NCBI GenBank assembly: GCA_934667815.1
Contig: CAKUMO010000009.1
Span: 18,488-82,487, forward strand
DNA from: an uncultured Oscillospiraceae bacterium
GTDB lineage: Bacteria > Bacillota > Clostridia > Oscillospirales > Oscillospiraceae
Direction: 5' to 3'
Length of the DNA: 64,000 nt
Each line of letters starts with the position of its first letter. Position 1 is the stretch's first letter. Both the position numbers and the translations under genes were made by a program. This document shows positions 62,066 to 64,000 of this stretch, piece after piece. Under the pieces are notes generated by a model, which ran no database searches, was not told the origin of the DNA, and saw nothing but the letters and a program-made list of their open reading frames with translations.

Positions 62066-62650
62066 AGAAATAACTCCTTTCAGAAATTGCTCACATTGTT
62101 CTTCAAATTCCGCGATGGTTCCGGAATTTTGCAGGGTAAAATCGGACATTTCGGAAAACTCCGCATCGCTTTTCTGTGCAGCGATGCGCTGCGCGGCGTA
62201 AGCTTCGGAAATGCCCTCACGGCGCATCAGACGTTCGATGCGTGCGCTCCTTGGCGCAGTCACGGCAACCGTGCAGTCGCACAGGCGCGCAAGCCCGCTT
62301 TCAAAAAGCGCAATGGCATCGACGGCCGCAAGCTCGCACCCGCGCTCACGCGCGAGGTTTAAGCGCACCCGCACCGCGCGGCACACTGCACCGTGCGTGA
62401 TCGCGTTCAGGTCGCGCAGCGCGGCTTCGTCCGCAAAGACCAGCTTGCCCAGCGCCTTGCGATTCAATTCTCCGTCCGTCACAACGCCCGAAAACCGCGC
62501 GGAAATTGCTTCCAGCAGCGCCGTATCTGTGTGCAGCAGCGCATGGTAGAGCGCGTCGCAGTCGATAACCTCGCCGCCGTGCCGCTCCACGCAGCGCAGA
62601 AGCGTCGTCTTGCCGCAGCCTGTGCCGCCGGTGATGCCAAGAATCTTCAT
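60665..62650 (-). CDS. coaE: Continuous reading frame: dephospho-CoA kinase (CoaE) joined to M18 aminopeptidase
   Basis: The first 195 residues are CoaE, which phosphorylates dephospho-CoA in the last step of CoA synthesis: P-loop GITGGTGCGKTT at 5-16, GGEVIDCDALYHALL, the ARG-rich lid with RIERLMRREGISEAYAAQRIAAQ and the usual C-terminal end at ~190. No stop codon follows. The frame runs straight into the M18 peptidase at residue 196 (MSNKYDEL), which has its own ribosome site. So either a 661-residue fusion is made, or both the fusion and a separate peptidase. The start overlaps the tsaC stop by four bases. Confidence 0.85.
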   Translation of the reverse strand: MKILGITGGTGCGKTTLLRCVERHGGEVIDCDALYHALLHTDTALLEAISARFSGVVTDGELNRKALGKLVFADEAALRDLNAITHGAVCRAVRVRLNLARERGCELAAVDAIALFESGLARLCDCTVAVTAPRSARIERLMRREGISEAYAAQRIAAQKSDAEFSEMSDFTLQNSGTIAEFEEQCEQFLKGVISMSNKYDELRKEVLFAPKNGYDRISEADLAEMEPYCKDYIDFISTCKVEREAVEWTIAEAEKAGFQPLVPGMQLKPGDRVYGNNHKKSVIFAVVGKQSLNEGTHICAAHIDSPRLDLKPNPLYEDCEMAYFKTHYYGGIKKYQWTTTPLAIHGVVAKKDGTVVSVTVGEDESDPIFCVTDLLVHLSADQMKKTLAEGVTGENLRVLLGSRPLTDDEGGDRVKFAVMCLLHEKYGITEEDFLSAELTMVPAGRAREVGFDRSLIAAYGHDDRVCAYAAFRPMLDLDMPEKTAVCVLADKEEIGSQGISGMQSDYFETFMGDLCAAAGAELRRCFEKSFCLSADVSNAFDPLYAETCDKSNNTKINYGTGIFKYTGARGKSGSSDAAAEVMAYVRKLFSEQDVIWQTGELGKVDQGGGGTVACYMANRNIETVDAGVPVLSMHAPMELVSKLDTYMTFKGMKVFYEAKN

Positions 62651-63681
62651 GCTTCCGTCTCCGCGTTGACGATGTGAAAGCCCGCGGCCTTCTTCAGCCG
62701 GTTGCCGATGGCATAGGCCAGTCCGCCGCCCTCCGGGCAGCGTGCAAAGATCATGCGGATGTCCGGCCTGTCAAGATCGCGCAGCGCGGCAAACAGTCCG
62801 GCCGAGAGCGTCTGCGGCGTATCCAGGCGACCGTAGGCCATGGGGTCGCAGTCCTCGTAAAGCGGCAATTCTTCCTCAAAGCACAACACGGCGTCGCCGG
62901 TCTCAAAATGCCGGTGGACATACCGCGCGGCATCCTCGCTGCTGCCGGAGACGATGACGACCTCGGCGCTCGGCGCATAGTGCTTATATTTCATGCCAGG
63001 CGCACGCACAACGGCATCGTTTGCGATCTGTCCGAGCACGGCGCGGTCAATGTCCAGCTCGCCCAGCAGCGCTTTTAATTCCTCCGGCGTCACGCCGCCC
63101 GGCCGCAGCAGGCGCGGGCGCTCACCGGTCAGATCGACGATGGTCGATTCCACGCCGACCTCACACGCGCCGCCGTCCAGAATTGCGTCGATGCGCCCAT
63201 CCATATCGTGCAGGACATGCGCGGCGGTCGTGGTCGAGGGCTTGCCGGAGCGGTTGGCGGATGGCGCAGCGACGGGCACGCCCGCAAGCCGGATCAGCTC
63301 GCGCGTCGCAGGCGTTTTCGGGCAGCGCACCGCAACCGTATCCAGTCCCGCCGTGGTGCGTTTTGGTACGCAATCGCGCACGGGCAGCACCATCGTCAGA
63401 GGGCCGGGCCAGAAATGCCCGGCAAGCACCCACGCCGCGTCCGGAATGTCATGGCAGATGCTCTCAAGCTCCCGCGGCTCGGAAATATGCAGGATCAAAG
63501 GGTTGTCCTGCGGACGGCCCTTGGCCTCGAAAATATGCAGCACGGCTTCCTCGTCCAGCCCGTTGGCACCGAGGCCGTAGACCGTCTCGGTCGGGATGGC
63601 GACGAGCTTACCCTCCCGCAGGAGCTTGGCCGCGAGGGCGATGTCCTCCTGCTTTTCGGTGGAAAGCATCAGGGTTTTCAT
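62647..63681 (-). CDS. tsaC: L-threonylcarbamoyladenylate synthase (Sua5/TsaC type)
   Basis: The 344-residue protein has the YrdC/Sua5 domain: [44 protein letters not shown] and [16 protein letters not shown] linker leads to a C-terminal Sua5 domain (~235-344), so it is the long Sua5 form. It makes threonylcarbamoyl-AMP for t6A37 modification of tRNA. Both ends overlap neighbours by four bases (prfA upstream, coaE downstream), which indicates tight coupling. Confidence 0.94.
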   Translation of the reverse strand: MKTLMLSTEKQEDIALAAKLLREGKLVAIPTETVYGLGANGLDEEAVLHIFEAKGRPQDNPLILHISEPRELESICHDIPDAAWVLAGHFWPGPLTMVLPVRDCVPKRTTAGLDTVAVRCPKTPATRELIRLAGVPVAAPSANRSGKPSTTTAAHVLHDMDGRIDAILDGGACEVGVESTIVDLTGERPRLLRPGGVTPEELKALLGELDIDRAVLGQIANDAVVRAPGMKYKHYAPSAEVVIVSGSSEDAARYVHRHFETGDAVLCFEEELPLYEDCDPMAYGRLDTPQTLSAGLFAALRDLDRPDIRMIFARCPEGGGLAYAIGNRLKKAAGFHIVNAETEA

Positions 63682-64000
63682 GATTCTTCACGCTCACTTC
63701 TGCGGAGTTTTTCCGCCTGATCGGCTGCGATCAGTGCGTCGATGATCTCATCGAGTGCGCCGTTCATGACGGCGTCGATCTTATAAAGCGTCAGGCCGAT
63801 GCGGTGATCGGTCACGCGGCTCTGCGGGAAATTATAGGTACGGATCTTTTCGTTGCGCATGCCGCTGCCGACCTGACTTTTGCGCTCGGAGGACACGGTG
63901 GTCTCTATGCGCTCCTGCTCCAACTGATAGAGCTTGGACGAGAGCATCATCATGCACTTTTCGCGGTTCTGAAACTGGCTTCGTTCCTCCTGACAGGACA
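63678..64000 (-). CDS. prfA: Peptide chain release factor 1, C-terminal part (cut by window edge)
   Basis: Only the last ~107 residues are visible: [15 protein letters not shown], then [33 protein letters not shown] and a helical tail. These are the domain just after the GGQ loop and the C-terminus of RF1. The GGQ and PxT motifs lie beyond position 64000. RF1 releases peptides at UAA and UAG codons. The stop overlaps the tsaC start by four bases. Confidence 0.93.
   Translation of the reverse strand, partial: SCQEERSQFQNREKCMMMLSSKLYQLEQERIETTVSSERKSQVGSGMRNEKIRTYNFPQSRVTDHRIGLTLYKIDAVMNGALDEIIDALIAADQAEKLRRSEREES

Overview
The window looks like a chromosomal segment of a strictly anaerobic, spore-forming gut-type Firmicute, probably an Oscillospirales/Ruminococcaceae relative. 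The evidence is an alpha/beta-type small acid-soluble spore protein, two oxygen-sensitive class III ribonucleotide reductases, a class B sortase, Firmicute-style AGGAGG ribosome sites, TTGACA/TATAAT promoters and moderately high GC. Species cannot be named from the sequence alone. No tRNA, rRNA, CRISPR array or prophage was seen.

Layout. (1) 1-3.8 kb, minus strand: MATE exporter, LCP cell-wall ligase, YbaK-type tRNA deacylase and a truncated GluQ. (2) 3.9-4.2 kb: spore protein on the plus strand. (3) 4.3-27.5 kb, minus strand: a 23-kb glycan-utilisation locus. An AraC regulator precedes a surface-anchored TIM-barrel-like protein, two cytoplasmic GH3 glycosidases, two complete sets of sugar ABC-import components (binding protein plus two permeases each, no ATPase), a YIP1 membrane protein and a DUF5696 lipoprotein between the two sets, and a seven-module carbohydrate-binding surface protein. 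(4) 27.7-32.5 kb: sugar/choline-type kinase, thioredoxin-reductase-like flavoprotein, class B sortase, and a plus-strand polytopic membrane protein. (5) 32.5-41.5 kb: a deoxynucleotide-synthesis region holding nrdG, an NrdD fused to a C-terminal redoxin domain, trxB and a zinc-ribbon membrane protein, plus an XRE regulator, an amidohydrolase and a second, standard nrdD. Both nrd promoters carry NrdR-box-like palindromes. The region is bracketed by two inverted copies of a noncoding repeat element, each lying between two copies of the local terminator hairpin. (6) 41.7-46.9 kb: pyridoxamine kinase, YfhO, DUF4190 protein, deoC, trxA. (7) 47.0-49.9 kb: BlaI/M56 sensor pair. (8) 50.0-57.8 kb: a ~2,580-residue secreted subtilase with a PxTG sorting signal. 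(9) 58.1-64.0 kb, minus strand: housekeeping run prfA (partial), tsaC, coaE fused in frame to an M18 aminopeptidase, dnaX, ybaB, recR.

How it fits together. The glycan locus reads as a surface capture, extracellular processing, import and GH3 hydrolysis pathway under AraC control. The nrd region supplies dNTPs anaerobically, with a reductant chain (redoxin domain plus TrxB) in the same operon. The most novel-looking feature is the repeat-element family nested inside duplicated terminators (32.47-32.94 and 39.06-39.30 kb). Next come the NrdD-redoxin fusion operon, the DUF5696/YIP1 importer module and the coaE-M18 in-frame fusion. All calls rest on reading the translated sequence. No database search was run.
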